From Caenorhabditis remanei (lineage: Eukaryota; Nematoda; Chromadorea; Rhabditida; Rhabditidae): 64,000 nucleotides of DNA. Shown here piece by piece: positions 36,287 to 48,473 of the stretch (within the stretch, counting starts at the first letter, position 1; the number at the start of each line of letters is the position of its first letter). The notes beneath the pieces are model-generated. The model saw nothing but the letters and a program-made list of their open reading frames with translations, was not told where the DNA came from and searched no databases. Made by a program: the position numbers and the translations under genes. The stretch is taken from the NCBI RefSeq assembly GCF_010183535.1, contig NC_071329.1:7502001-7566000 (forward strand), given 5' to 3'.

Positions 36287-37790
36287 ATGAATCTGTTTCA
36301 ATTGATTTTACTCGTACATGGTGAGTTCTTGGAATTGTTGAGTCTATTTTATTTTGTTATTTCAGTGGCATTTGTCGCCTGTACATCATCCACGACGTAT
36401 AGAAAATGTGGCACCGATATAAATAATCTCTGGCTTGATATTGTTTTGGTTATCGACAACACAAGGATCATGCAGATGGATGGAGTGATTTTCTTATTGT
36501 GTAGTCAAATTTTAAGTTCCTCTTTCAGGTTTACGACACAATTCAGGCTATGTTCGGACAATCAGTTCGAATCGGAGCAGGACATCCAGATCCCAGAAGT
36601 ACCAGAGTGGCCATTGTGACTTATAATGAAGTGGCAACAGTGGAGGCGGGGTTTGACGAGTTCAAATCTTTGGCAGCGTTGAATCAAGAGTTGGACAAGT
36701 TGAATGCAACACAAAAATCGGATTCGTTCGACGCGTTCATGGATTTGTGAGTTTTCAATATCATTCTCGTTTTTATAGTCCAAAAAAGAATTTCCCTTTC
36801 AGAGGTCTATCAGCTGCTAACAATTTGATCACTGCCGCCAATCGAGCAAATGACAGAAAACAGTACAAAAAGTTAATCGTTCTCTTCACTTCCAATTATT
36901 CGTCAGTTTCTTGGTCTTGTTTGCTCATACACTTTTATATTTCCAGGTTTAAAAACCAACGTCCCGACGTCTTGGCCCTATCAATTCGCCAATCTGGAAT
37001 CGATATTTCTACAGTATACACAGGTGCTGGGACCACAGGGAATACTGCATTTCAATTGAAGTTTGTCGGAAATTATAACATGAATTTCCACATGCAAGAT
37101 GCTGCACCAATTGTACAGGAACTGCAAGGAGCTACTGCAATGGGTAGGCATCATAAACTGGGGCACCTTCGACGCGTTTTCTTTCAGCAAACTGTTTCTG
37201 TCGTGATGGTTGGAGTCAATATGAGTGGCCAATCAATTCTGGAAATCTTTTTGGAATCTGTGTGGGAAACTTGAATAAGAATGAATATCAAATGAATGCT
37301 CAGAAGTCCTGTCACACAGCTGCGAAGAATGCATATTTGGTGTCGGAATTTGATGTCAACAGGAGATCTTTCAATTATGGTGAGTGGTTCGGGCGATGCA
37401 TTTTATAAAGTTGACGTTTTTAGACGTCATAACCAATAAGGGCGCCAAAACAGTAGCCTCTTACTACAACGGATTGATCAGTCAAAATGGAAGTTGGTAC
37501 TGGGATCAACCGGATGGGAAACCTCTTCTTCCGGTACGAAATGTTCTCATAGAACTGCCAGATCAGTACCTACTTTTCTATTTCCAGCTCGACCCATCAT
37601 CTGGATCCGTTTCTACCAAATCTGGATGCGTGGCTGACGTGAAATATTCCGATGGATCTGTGAGAATCATGTTTAGAACATCACCTAATCCATGGGATTT
37701 CAGATTGCGTGGACACCAATTAGTTGTGGAAATCGACTACCGTATCTTTGTGAGATGCGATCCTGTGATACTGATTTTTACTGCTTTTAA
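36287..37790 (+). CDS. Secreted vWA + C-type lectin domain protein
   Basis: Nine exons (36287-36320, 36366-36484, 36529-36746, 36803-36901, 36947-37143, 37188-37379, 37424-37533, 37588-37659, 37704-37790) give 375 aa. A signal peptide (MNLFQLILLVHVAFVACT) is followed by a von Willebrand A domain (LWLDIVLVIDN, RVAIVTYNEVATV, KKLIVLFTSN) and a C-type lectin domain from CFCRDGW to YLCE. The vWA MIDAS DxSxS is degenerate (DNTRI). The CTLD keeps GSWYWDQPDG, GCVADVKYSDGS and WTPISC, but no EPN/QPD-WND calcium set is obvious. It resembles the clec-60 to clec-70 type of C. elegans, several of which are immune-induced. AATAAA at 37802-37807 is 12 nt after the stop. Confidence 0.9.
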
Positions 37791-38079
37791 ATCTTCTGAA
37801 CAATAAAAATTAAATGACAAATGCCCTCACTTACTCTTGAAAACTCGCGTCCCCTACAGTACTCCCTTTCATTCAACGATGTTTGAACTTAAAATGTTTC
37901 ATTGATATCAATATCAGCAAGTATGCATGAATCCAAAATGAAATCATTTTGTGTGATGGTGATAATTAGAATTTTGTGATTTCCTGCCTTCTGATACTGA
38001 TAATTTTGTTTGCTCAAGATAACAAAGAGCGCTCAAAAAGGGGCACTTTGAGTCTTTTTAGTTTCAGATTTCACTAAAA

Positions 38080-39487
38080 ATGAAGTATTTGCTGCTGGTT
38101 ACCGTAATTGTAATGGCTTTTGGTAAATTTAAAAATGAGATTTGAACTTGTAATATTCAGTTACAGTACCTCTTTCCCAGTCAGTGTCCGATCGACAATG
38201 TGGAAATGACACGAATTTTATCTGGCTGGATATAGTTCTAGTGATCGATAACTCTCCTACTATGATCAGTGACAATGTTTATGAATCAATTTCTTCTATT
38301 TTTGGACCAAATTCTCAAATTGGAACCGGATACACAGACCCAAGAAGTTCGAGAGTTGCCATCGTAACATATAACAACTATGCGACTACGGTGGCTGACT
38401 TTCGGACAATTAAGTCACTCAAACAACTCAAAACTCAACTGACTGCTCTGGATCAGGCTGGAAATTCTGGAAATCAATCATATCTTGATCAGTATGTTAT
38501 TTCATTCTATTCTCCACTCTATCCAGTTTTTCAGAGGCCTAATCAGTGCCCAATCCATCCTAACTAAATTCGACGATCGCGAGAATTACAAGAAAGTTGT
38601 CCTCATTTTCACATCGTCTTTTGAGTTAGTCTCCACTTTAGCTTAAAATCTCATAATTCAATATTTCCAGCTTCATTGATTCTCGTCCAGATCGTCTAGC
38701 TGAAACAATGAAGTCCAATGGGGTTACTGTGATTACTGTAAACACAGGAAAAGACAAAACCGTTGAGAAACAGTTAGAAGGTGTAGCTTCAGCTGGATTT
38801 GCTTTCAAAATGTCAACTAATACTACGGAAACACTTCAGAATGCGTTAACGACAAGTATGTCAATTGTCCAACTATTTAGTATAATTTCTTCAGATAATT
38901 GCCATTGTCTCGACTATTGGACCTGGACGCAATACAAACATTTCGGTGTTTGTATGCTGAATCCTGGAGTCAAAGGAACACATCAAGCAGCACACAAATA
39001 TTGTAGAGGACTTGGTATTCCCGGTAACCTGGCCACTGAGTTTAACGAAGAAAAACGGAAATTCAATTACAGTAATAACCAATTTCCATAATCAAATTCT
39101 CATAAAACAACTTCAGAATTCCTTAACAACAACATTGACGGTACTACAGTATCCTCATATTACAATGGGTTGACTAGCGAAAATGGAACTTGGTACTGGG
39201 ATCAGCCAAAGGGAAAACCAATGATTCCGGTGAGTACTTTTGGTTTTATAATTACTATTTATAACATATTTATCAGTTGGATCCGTCATCTGGCTCAATA
39301 AGCACTACATCGGGATGTGTTGCTGATATCAAGTATTCTGATGGATCTGTAAGTGGACAATAGGAACTTGAAGTTAAACCAAAAATTATTTCAGATCTCT
39401 TGGACGCCAATCAGCTGCTCTAATTCTTTCAATTTTTTATGTGAAGCTGTTGCATGCGATACTGATAATTATTGTGATTCTTCCTGA
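38080..39487 (+). pseudogene. vWA + C-type lectin gene with a 1-nt frameshift
   Basis: Paralogue of the preceding gene with matching exons (38080-38122, 38161-38491, 38535-38624, 38671-38855, 38895-39071, 39117-39228, 39277-39348, 39395-39487). A signal peptide (MKYLLLVTVIVMAF), a vWA domain with better MIDAS (DNSPT), KKVVLIFTSSF, then CTLD CHCLDYWTW to FLCEAVACDTD. Exon lengths sum to 1,103, one short of a multiple of three. The loss is near 39180, where the paralogue predicts GAA AAT but the sequence has GAAATGG, so the frame shifts and meets TGA about 40 nt on. Without this the product would be 367 aa. It is either a recent pseudogene or a homopolymer sequencing error. The start is close behind GTTTCAG. 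Confidence 0.75.
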
Positions 39488-39855
39488 ATCAGAATTACCT
39501 CCAATAATTACAGTTATGTTTTTTTCTATAATTTATCGAAACATGAAGATTTAAAATTATTTTTCAACATTTGGAGCACAATAGTGGGTTTGGGATTATC
39601 AAAAAAGTAAAGTGATTTCAATTATCCATTGATAATCAACATACAGATCAGTGAGCTGAATACCAAAATTAATTCTCTGGTGATGACTTTGGAAGAAACT
39701 GATCCTCTTCAGAATAACAGTAAATTATACTCACATCCACTGGACCCTTATCATCTGTTCTAATTATTTCTAAACTTTACTTCTATATAATTCTTGGGAC
39801 ATTAACATTGCAGTTAAAAATGTTTCTATAAAAAATTCATCTGCACAAAAGTGTA
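39488..39855. other. Convergent intergenic spacer
   Basis: AT-rich 3' flanks of two convergent lectin genes. No gene or structured repeat seen. Confidence 0.5.
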
Positions 39856-42275
39856 TCAAACATTGGAGTTCGATTTAATCGGAGCTTCTTTTCCACATAT
39901 GAAGTATTTCTTATTTCCGCAGGCATTATCATTCAACTTTTTGGAAGCATCCTTTACATTCCAACGCTGGGTTTCATCTCCTTTCAACAACTCAATACAT
40001 CCCTCTTTACTGTCTCTATAGTTATTTGGTTCGGAAGGAGCCACCCAATGATCTTCAAAATCTGGTGGATTCTGAGCAACACCATTGAGCCACTCGAACA
40101 CACGAAGACGAGAGCACGCGTGGCTCTCTTCTCTTATAAATCCGTTCATGCCCTTCAAAACTTTGTCACACTGTGGACGTCGTTTGGCTCCAAGCCATGT
40201 TTTAACACCGGGATTGAAGTCATTGAGTACCCTGCTGGCATCGACGACTATGTCTAAAATGTTATCAGAATTGAATAAATAATGCTGTTATAAAATGGTC
40301 TACCATCCAACAAAGACAATTCCTCAGCATTCGTGAACCCCGTGACAGCAGCACCTTGACGTTTGCACCATTTTTCAGCCCCGTCAAACGTCTCTCGGAT
40401 TGGTTTCCATTCCTCCTCAGCAAATTTATGACACCATAGTTGCCCTCGTTCTTTCCTGTAGTATGGGCGCCATCTAGCCGGACATTTGCCATAATAGAAA
40501 GTATCGAAGTTTGTTTGACAATAGATTGGAGCATATCTGGCGTCTGACATCGCTTCAAGACGAGCTTCGCCTTTTTCCCGGCTGAAAAATATAACTATTG
40601 TATTTACACTAATATAACGGCATCTCTAATTATCCAGAACTTTGGAAATTTGATTGGAATTCAGGCCGGATCCAGTTTTTCAAGAGGTTTGCTGAATTTA
40701 AGGAATCGTTTTGCAAAATTTCGCAGAACTTGATAAAATCCAATAGTTTGTGTGATATATTTAAATTTCAATCCAAAAAACAGAATTTTCCATGGGTTCG
40801 TTTTTACTGTTAAAATCCTAGATTTCTCAAAAATGAACCTTCTAATTTTACCGACAGGCAAAAGCCATATAAAAAAGTAAAGTAAATGAGGGAAATACTA
40901 ATTATTTTTAGATGGTATTGTATGCATTTCATTTGTATGAACACATTTCCCCGATATATTATTTCAGTTCCCAGATTTCAACAGTGTTTACCTGAGAACA
41001 ATGCCAGTACTCCAACTGGCGCCATCACATTGCTCCTTAGGCTCATCTTTTCTCCAGATATTCTTAGCAAACGTTAAAGTTGTGAACAAGGCGCTTCCGT
41101 TCTAAAACCAATAGTTCCAGATGGGGAAATTCCATCGATACTTACAGAATTGGTACGGTCAAATCCGTAATTTTTAGAGGTAGAAGTTGTGCAATTCGAG
41201 CTGACACGGTTGAGTAGACTGGAATCCGCAGAGTAGACAGAGGTTCGAATGATAGTTGGCTCCCGGTGTCTATTCAATAATTCCAAAAATTCTGGTGTTG
41301 GATAAGCTGATTGAGCAGAATCAGTTTGAAGGAAAGGTCTCAATACGTTTTTGCAGTAATTGTGATCTCTCATTCTGTCGGAACTACGTTGAAGACTGCT
41401 GAACGATCTGACATAGGCTTTGTCTTTGGTGAACAACGTCGGATAATAGATTTCTCCGTATCTTCTGAGCAAATGGTTGCTCTCCGCTTGATTCATCGGA
41501 GGAGTGTATTCACACAGAGCCATTGCTTTTTCATTAGTTTCGACGCGAGCAAGAGCAATGTTTGGAAGTCCGTATCTGTATCCATCGAGTGCCAGAAGAA
41601 CGTTTCCTCCATCGACATTGTAGATCAAATCATTGGTTATAGCTTCACTGGCATTTAACCAAACTTGAGAGACACGGGAGAAATAATCTGAAACTTTTAC
41701 ATTCAAATACTCCATCTAGTCACAAGTCTCTTACCATTGATTCTGAATGGGAGTGCCTCTCTGTGCATGAATGCAATTATCGCTTTCTTATCTCCACAAT
41801 GCTTCACTGCATCCGGGTGAGTCATCATCTCTTTAGTGATTTGATAGCATCTTCCAAACATCTGAACCCATCCATCTTTACATATCAACGAGGCTTCTGC
41901 ATCACAAAATAATTTTCCTGGTTCTCTTCCGAAATCAGAACCATGAATATGAAATGGGACATTATCTTCACAATATCTTTGTGCAGAATTCTGAAAAACT
42001 ACATGCTTTCTGGCTGTCCATCATCTGATCCATTCTCACCTTGTCATCAAAAGCTACCGGGAAAACAACTGTGCACTTATCACCTTCCATCGGCTGAAAA
42101 TTAAGCCATTTTTTACTTGAAACTCAATAGAATGGCTACCTGACTAATGTCCTCTCGCTCGCGATAGCTGTCTTTGCCATCTAAAACTTCGCACATTTCC
42201 TTGAAGCTCTTATCAAATTTTTGAGCGTTGGCGTACACCAAAAGACTACAAATGATGAGTAGTTTCATCACCATT
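39856..42275 (-). CDS. Large secreted C-type lectin protein; frameshift in exon 1
   Basis: Multi-exon lectin gene of about 560 aa. The first exon encodes a signal peptide and KFDKSFKEMCEVLDGKD, but between the signal start (MVMKLLIICSL) and the rest there is one extra base in a run of five A (+ strand, about 42240-42244). The exon is 136 nt and the direct frame stops early. The remainder reads cleanly: CKDGWVQMFGRCYQI (first, degenerate CTLD), a long Ser-rich linker with CTTSTSKNYG, then a C-terminal CTLD with YYGKCPARWRPYY, WLGAKRRPQCDK, SEPNNYRDSKEGCIELL and NDNACGNKKYFICG. EPN plus ND suggests a mannose-type Ca2+ site. A 400-bp intron (about 40585-40990) splits the two halves. It is secreted, possibly in immune recognition by family analogy. 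Confidence 0.78.
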
Positions 42276-42624
42276 TTCGATTCGAACAGAGCCTGAAAGC
42301 GATTGATTTGAGGGAATTTCTAGAAGGTACGGAATCTGTGGTCTTCTGCAACATCCAGAATCTTCCTCCATCAGGAACTCACCTTCTCTCACTCTTTGCT
42401 GAGTTGGAACTGATTTTTTGTTGTTTTGTTTACAACTAGGGGCTAAATGATGACAAATATGATCCGGATATCCAATTGAAAAGTTCACGTGGAAATGCAT
42501 TTACAGTTTAAAAGATTTTATATCCACGTCATTAGGAAATCCTAATTATGATACTTAAAATAATTCATCGAGCAGCAAATGCCTTATTTTTCTTTCCGTC
42601 TCTTTATTTCGAACTCGGTTTTTA
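42276..42624. other. Upstream of lectin gene
   Basis: Holds a CGCTTTCAG acceptor 21 nt upstream of the lectin ATG (trans-splice candidate or 5'UTR intron). Open frames on the minus strand (42246-42500) lack support. Nothing else recognised. Confidence 0.4.
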
Positions 42625-43019
42625 TTAGTTTCGGTAGGGCGCATTTCCAATCTTATAGAAAACTTGAAAAGTTTTGAAATTCTCAGTTTGAACATAAAAT
42701 CCAAATTCCCTTCGTGATCTTTGATACCCGTTCCTCTCCACCATTTGAATACACCATCTCGATCTCACTTCTCTAAATTTCAGTCCAGTTTCAGTACATC
42801 CGAAACGAAGTAAAACAATGATATCTTCGTCTCGTCGTTTATCAAATGTAATGTTGAGGTCATTGTGTAAAGTAGTCACATCTTCAAAGATCGTTTGATT
42901 TTCGATTGCAGCAAAAAGTAAAAGATAGTGAAAGAGAGAAGACAGAAGATAAATGCGTACAGAAGTAACACAATGAACGAGAATAAAAGTGAGAAGATGA
43001 TGAGTAATTGGGGAGACAT
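42625..43019 (-). CDS. Possible small secreted or anchored protein, unknown
   Basis: A minus-strand frame encodes LHNDLNITFDKRRDEDIIVL, RWCIQMVERNGYQ and ends IGNAPYRN at 42625. Upstream, an ATG at 43020-43018 begins a strongly hydrophobic leader (MSPQLLIIFSLLFSFIVLLL). Joining them needs an intron with a weak donor (GTCTTC) and an acceptor TTTGAAG (about 42885-42947), which keeps frame. About 110 aa would result. Similar in size and leader to the next gene but not in sequence. Tentative. Confidence 0.35.
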
Positions 43020-43379
43020 GTTAGCCAAACTGAACAGTTGTTTGTTCTCCTCTCACAGAAATTTTCTGGTATTCTCGGTTACTAACTTCCGTGTGGATAA
43101 GATGAGGAAGTGATGGAACACCAGGAATAACTGAGAATGACAAAAAGTTGTGTTCCCATTTATATGATATATGGTAAATTGATTAGAGCCTTAAATTCTC
43201 CTGAATCACATGGTAGCTACAATTCATCGCCTGAAAAAGATACAATCATCAAACGTCAAGGTTTACTCACAAATTTTTTATTGAGGTCAAATTCCTCTGG
43301 TCAGTCAATGAACTAGAAAAAGAAGATCATAAAACTAGCTATATACATACAAATTCAAAACAAATCTATTTAAAAAAAT

Positions 43380-43900
43380 CTACTCAATTATCAATTTCTT
43401 ATCTCCTTTCTCTTCTGGAATCTTCACATAATCCCCGAGAATTTGAATGCTCATTTTTTCGATAATGAAAGTTTCTCCAGCTAGTCGATCAGCTGTACTG
43501 GAGGTTTCGATAGGTTGCAGGTTCTGGAAATTAGAAAAAGTAAATACTGGTACAAAAATTATGTGTTTTCTATACCTCATCCAACCAAATTCCACAATTT
43601 TCAGTCCGGTTTCCTTTGCAAAAATAGAAAAATTGGATTGGTGGCTTCCCGGCATCAAGTTCTCTTTTGACTCCATCAGCATTAGTCCAGTTTTGTTTCC
43701 ATTCACATTTTGTCTGGAATATTTTTTAATTGATTATCGAAATTCAGAAACTTTCTAGGTCACCAAAGTTACGGTAAAAAACTCACATTCTGTAAAATAC
43801 TGCACATAATTACATTTCTGGGTAGTCGGAAATCAGAAAACTCCATCGAAACCTTCACACATATCAGCAGAATCAAAACACACACGAACTTGACACCCAT
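43380..43900 (-). CDS. Small secreted protein, unknown family
   Basis: Three exons (43787-43900, 43576-43713, 43380-43523), each a multiple of three, encode 131 aa. A signal peptide (MGVKFVCVLILLICVKVSM) is followed by a domain with four or more cysteines (IMCSILQN, KCEWKQNWTNA, YFCKGNRTENCGIWLDE) and a Lys-rich acidic tail (IPEEKGDKKLIIE). Two possible N-glycosylation sites (NWT, NRT). Phase-0 introns throughout. No family recognised; its place in a cluster of lectin and chemoreceptor genes fits the rapidly evolving accessory set. Confidence 0.75.
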
Positions 43901-44220
43901 ATTTTGATTCAAAATAAAAAAGAAACGGAATGAAATATCAAGAAGTAACTTCTGATAAGGGAGATGATAGGAAGAAATGAGAAAAGAGAATTCGAAGAAA
44001 AGGTGATGAAATAGAAGAGAAAGAGGATAGAAAGAGAGAAAGAGAAGGGGAGTGTAATTCCTAATACTGTCTAAAAATATCTCTGGCATGAAGAAAACGA
44101 AGGCGAAAAAGAACATAAAGTGACGAGACGAGGGAGGTACTTTTTGTCTTCTCCGTCTTCAGGGAAAAATTTATTAGGATAAAAAGTCTATGATTCATAG
44201 AAAGTTTTATTCCAATTCAC
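43901..44220. other. Spacer, sre-like 3' flank
   Basis: Purine-rich (GAGAGAAAGAGAAGGGG near 44030). AATAAA on the minus strand (TTTATT at 44206-44211) is 10-15 nt past the chemoreceptor stop and is its likely poly(A) signal. Confidence 0.6.
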
Positions 44221-46304
44221 TCATGCATTCCACACTCTACTCAATTCCTGAAAATGGTACTCCGTCTGAGTTCGAATCGGTGCGGTTGTCAACTCGAATC
44301 CGGGTATTTCATTGAGATTCATTGGTCTCACTGCATAACTATTCCATCCAATTATTCGACGAACGCGTCGAAAGAGATTAGGATGACATTTGAATGCGCA
44401 GATAGGGAAAGATATGGTGTAGATGGCTGTGATTATGTCGAATAGTTGTGCGGCTTCACCGCCTGAAATACGCTCAGAATTTTTATCGTTTTTCAACTTT
44501 AGATTACAGTACCGGCCAAAATAATATCATATTTTGCCGTTTTCAGTTGAACATTTCCAACTTTGAGAGTGAGTCATAGTATAAAAAAATTCCCATTGTA
44601 AATTTTTAATGGATCAAACAAATCAAAAGTAGAGCTCCGTTTTTGTAGTTATCAACTTTTCTGTACGGGCACTTTCTTGAGAGTTATAGTCATTTTAAGT
44701 GGACTACTCGAAATGCACTCTATTTTGCGCTGAAATACGTCGTTTTGAGGGAGAAATTACTTTGTCAATGTGTAACTTGCTAGGGAGTGCTCGTACAGAA
44801 ACGTAGCTAACTGGAAAAATGGAGTTCTACTCTCGGTCTGTCCGACCCATAAAAAGTTGTTATCTGGGACAGTCAGTTTTTCCATGACGCACTGTCAAAG
44901 TTGGACATTTGCAAAAAAAAGCCAAAACATGATATATTTTTGGCCGGTACTATAGATGATTACCTCTTCCAAACCACTTAACTACCTCCTCAAACCTCGC
45001 TGGCTCCTTCGTCATCACTCCAACCCAATACCCTCCGTACACCAGAACAGAAACAGATAAAATAGAGAATATTAGCATGAGAGTAAGGAGAGGAAATAGT
45101 AAATGAGTGGATCTTATATTTTCAGATATTTGATATCTCTCGCTCAAGTTCACATTTGTAAACCAGATTTCTCGGGTGTTGTATTTTTTGATATTTTTGT
45201 TATAAAGAACGGTCATCCCCTGAATAGCGAAGGTTCAAAGTTCCAACAGAATCTATTTGACCTACTACAACACTTGCAATGAAACCTATAAGAATTATAA
45301 TAATAGTAACTAAAAACATAGTCGGTGTCAAGTATTCGATTTGACACGGTAGATGTGGATATTCTAGGAAATATTGCATACGGTTGGCACTGTCCAGGAA
45401 GTTTCCAAGGATCATAGACATTGGGATGAGCCACTGAAATACTCAGATAGGAGAAAATTAGATTTAATCCACGAGATTTCACAACCATGAAGTTTTGAAA
45501 CGGTGACACTAAATAAGTTCCTAAACTTTTGAAAAACTAGTGTCAGCTTAGGAATTTTTAGTTTAAATAACTTTTAATTTATCTTTATCCCATAATTATT
45601 TACATTTCGAACTAGGTCAGAAAATACCGAAAACATATACATTTTAGCAGAAAAATTAACAAATCTGACAGTGAAATTTTTCGTGTTTCTCCCCATTTTC
45701 TCAATTTCTCGCTTCTCAAACCTATCCCTCCACTTACCTGCAAAAATGCGAAAACACATGGAAAAACGTGGATTTTGGTCTTCTCATAATCCTTAGACCA
45801 TATCGTACCCGCAGTTCTCTCGAGCATAATAAATACAAATGAGAGACAAACAGAATCAGCAGAGGAGTGATGCACAGCATTTGCAACAAAACACCACGCA
45901 TGACCTGAAAGAGATGTGGATTGTAAGAGATCTTATTCAAATGAAAATGTAGAACTGACTGGAAATATCAACGTCACGCAAGTGAGCAATGCATAGTGGA
46001 ACTGCAATCATCGCACGTCCCACTGCCATTAATATGAATCCTATACAACAGTTGCAGATCAGAATTCGAAGATTCTGGAAGGATCCGATGCTTTTTTCTT
46101 TTCAAAGAGCCCACTCACCAAATGCAAAGCACTCGTCGAAATAATAGCACCAATCATCAGCATGTTTTCAATTATTCCAATCAATAATAACCCCATTTCA
46201 ACCGTATAAATTATAAAATTCCCATCGGTGACCATCTCGGCTGGTGTGAAATTCCCAAGTACATATCTCATGTACCTAGGTGATGACGTCACGATTTCAG
46301 ACAT
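44221..46304 (-). CDS. Seven-transmembrane chemoreceptor, sre-like
   Basis: About 370 aa over six or seven exons. The first exon holds TM1 (IIYTVEMGLLLIGIIENML) and ends ALHL; the second begins NLRILICNCCIGFILMAVGR, so the junction makes the LHxNLxxI motif typical of SRE receptors. Further hydrophobic segments: LLQMLCITPLLILFVSHL, MFLVTIIIILIGFIASVVV, LLFPLLTLMLIFSILSVSVL and a last TM. NVNLSERYQISENIRS is the intracellular motif shared by the SRA/SRAB/SRE superfamily, followed by a C-terminal tail with FKCHPNLFRRVRRIIG. Probable sensory GPCR. Intron of 42 nt near 45230-45271 is very short. The intron before the last exon contains a MITE. Confidence 0.8.
44507..44952. mobile_element. Tc1-like palindromic MITE in sre-like intron
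   Basis: Begins CAGTACCGGCCAAAA after TA and ends TTTTGGCCGGTACTA before TA, with internal inverted halves (CATTTCCAACTTTGAGAGTG against GTCAAAGTTGGACATTTGC). About 446 bp, no gene. Shares the interior (GAGGGAGAAATTACTTTGT, CTAGGGAGTG) with 34778-35213. Confidence 0.88.
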
Positions 46305-48473
46305 GAACTCATCTACACTATCAACCCGAACTCTGGAAATTTTTTTTTAATTGCGGATTTAATAAGAACATAACTAGAAATAATAGAAAAAAAATGAAAC
46401 ATGGAAAACTAATTGAATGAAGCGAAAAAGCGGAAGTAAATTCCAGAACACCACCAAAAAAAAATTAGTCTTGACTCCATCTCCATCAGACACCTGATCT
46501 TTTGTATTTCAAACTCCCTCTCTTTTTCGCCATTCCCCTGACCGCCTGCTCTGAAATCAGTGGACAGTGAACTTGTATCTAGTTGGATTATTGAAACATT
46601 TGACGTATTAGAAGAAAATATGTTAAAATACAGTTGAGAATCAGAAAAACAGAAAACTTGTGCTTGCACTTGGAGTTTCTGTTAGACGAAATTGGACTTC
46701 AGGACTAACTTGTTTCAGAAATCAGAGTCTAGTCAGCTGTTCTGGAATAAGAATGGAAAGTGCAGACGCAAGTTTCTGAAAAATTTTGAAAACTGATTTC
46801 TAGAGAACACTTTGATAAATTTGGGAATCGATAGGGTGTCTACTGGAATAGGTGGACGAACCGAGACACAAGTAGACATACAACATTTACCATCTTGTTA
46901 TCTTTTTTATCCATTTATTCCTAGAGTAGGTAATGCTCAGGAACTTTTAGAAAATCAAAATAAAAAATAAGCGAAACTTCTATGGTCACTTTTGAAAACT
47001 AGAATGATGCTTGTCCTTTTTTCAACTGTGAAACAAGAATGGCTGATATTATTTGATGTGTCTGATTCGTTTTTGAAAAAGGAAACAGATCAATTCTTCG
47101 AAATGTTCTTTTTCTGATTTAACAAAGAGGGAAAAGAGTTAAAAAACCTCCATGAAAACAAATTGGATTATGATAAATTCCAAACTAAATTATAGATAAT
47201 AAACTGAGGAAATCCTGGAGTCAGGTAAATAAATAACTATTTCTTTTTTCCTGAAAATAATGAGGTCAGACCTCTTTTTCATCCGAGATCTCGCAAAAGT
47301 CAAAATTCAATTCCAGTCGAGAGACAAGGGCACCGAATAAGTGAATGTATCAGTTTCTCAGAATTTTCAATTATGTAAATTGCTGTTTTCAAGGATATTT
47401 GGTCCAGTTTCAGAAACTATAATTTGATATCAGATCAGAAGTCAAAAAGTGATAAATACATCTTTAAGTTTCAGAATTCGAAACCCTGAATTTGTTTGTC
47501 TGTTGCGAAAAACAAAAACAAGCTCTGATTTCTGAATTTTTTCTTCAAAATTTTGAGAAAGAAGAGGAGTGAAAAAGTTTGTTACAAATGATCCGGAAGA
47601 CTGATTTTATGAGTTGCTGACTTATGAGAAAATGAGGGAAAATGAGTGAAAATCACAGAGCTCACATTTCCCAGATATCACAAAAGTTGATAGAACCTCT
47701 AAAAAGCCATGAACAATAGAAAAAACAGAATCCAAAGAACCAGAACTGAATGTAAATTGAGTGTTACGTCGAACTCACTTAAGAAAAATGGAAGGAGAAA
47801 ACAGGTGGTTTTTTGGATATTGCCACCAGTGGATTTTTTGCTGAAACGAAGATAGTTACTTGTGAATTTCAGAGTTAAGAGTTTCTTCCGGGAAGGGTTT
47901 CTAGTAGTTGCTTGGTGAGTCATTTTCTTTCTGGATTACGTATATGTTAGGAAGTAGAATATGTTGACAAGAACTTGATTGGTTTCAGATTTAGATGATG
48001 TCATTTTAATGTTTGTTTCTTGTTTGGCTCTCACCGAAAGGGTTTTTAACGGACCGTCATAAATTATCTCCTTCCCTTGATATTTTCTTTTTCTAAGTTT
48101 TCTAGAAAGGCCTCCTGTATTCCCAGGACTACGGATAGTTTTTCCTGTAACTCATTTAAAGAAATTTTTCTAGAAAAACAGGAGAGATGAACTTTCTTTC
48201 TACCCCATAAACATAAATACACGATTCTCTGGCATACCTTTCTCCCGATTTCTATAATCTTGCTCCATCGAAATCAATCTGGAGATTTTTTCTCTGTGTC
48301 TCTAAATTCTCATTATTTCTTTTTCAGTCATCCCTCTCACTTTAACATCCTTTCGAATCAAAGTCTAAACGGACTTTATTCGGTTGAATTGAATTCAATA
48401 TAGAACCCGATAAACACAATAATGTACATCAGCGTATAAAATATGTCAACTAAAATCTAAAATCAAGACGAAT
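46305..48473. other. Intergenic, 2.2 kb, no gene seen
   Basis: AT-rich sequence between the chemoreceptor start and the ABC transporter stop. Short frames (46409-46669, 47699-47923) have no supporting splice context. It should contain the chemoreceptor promoter and the transporter 3'UTR. Confidence 0.5.

Noticed and set aside
45250..45421. Apparent frameshift in the chemoreceptor (NLRYSGDDRSL then stop)
   Set aside because: A 42-nt intron with donor GTCAAATAG and acceptor CTATTCAG restores the frame, so it is not a pseudogene on this ground.
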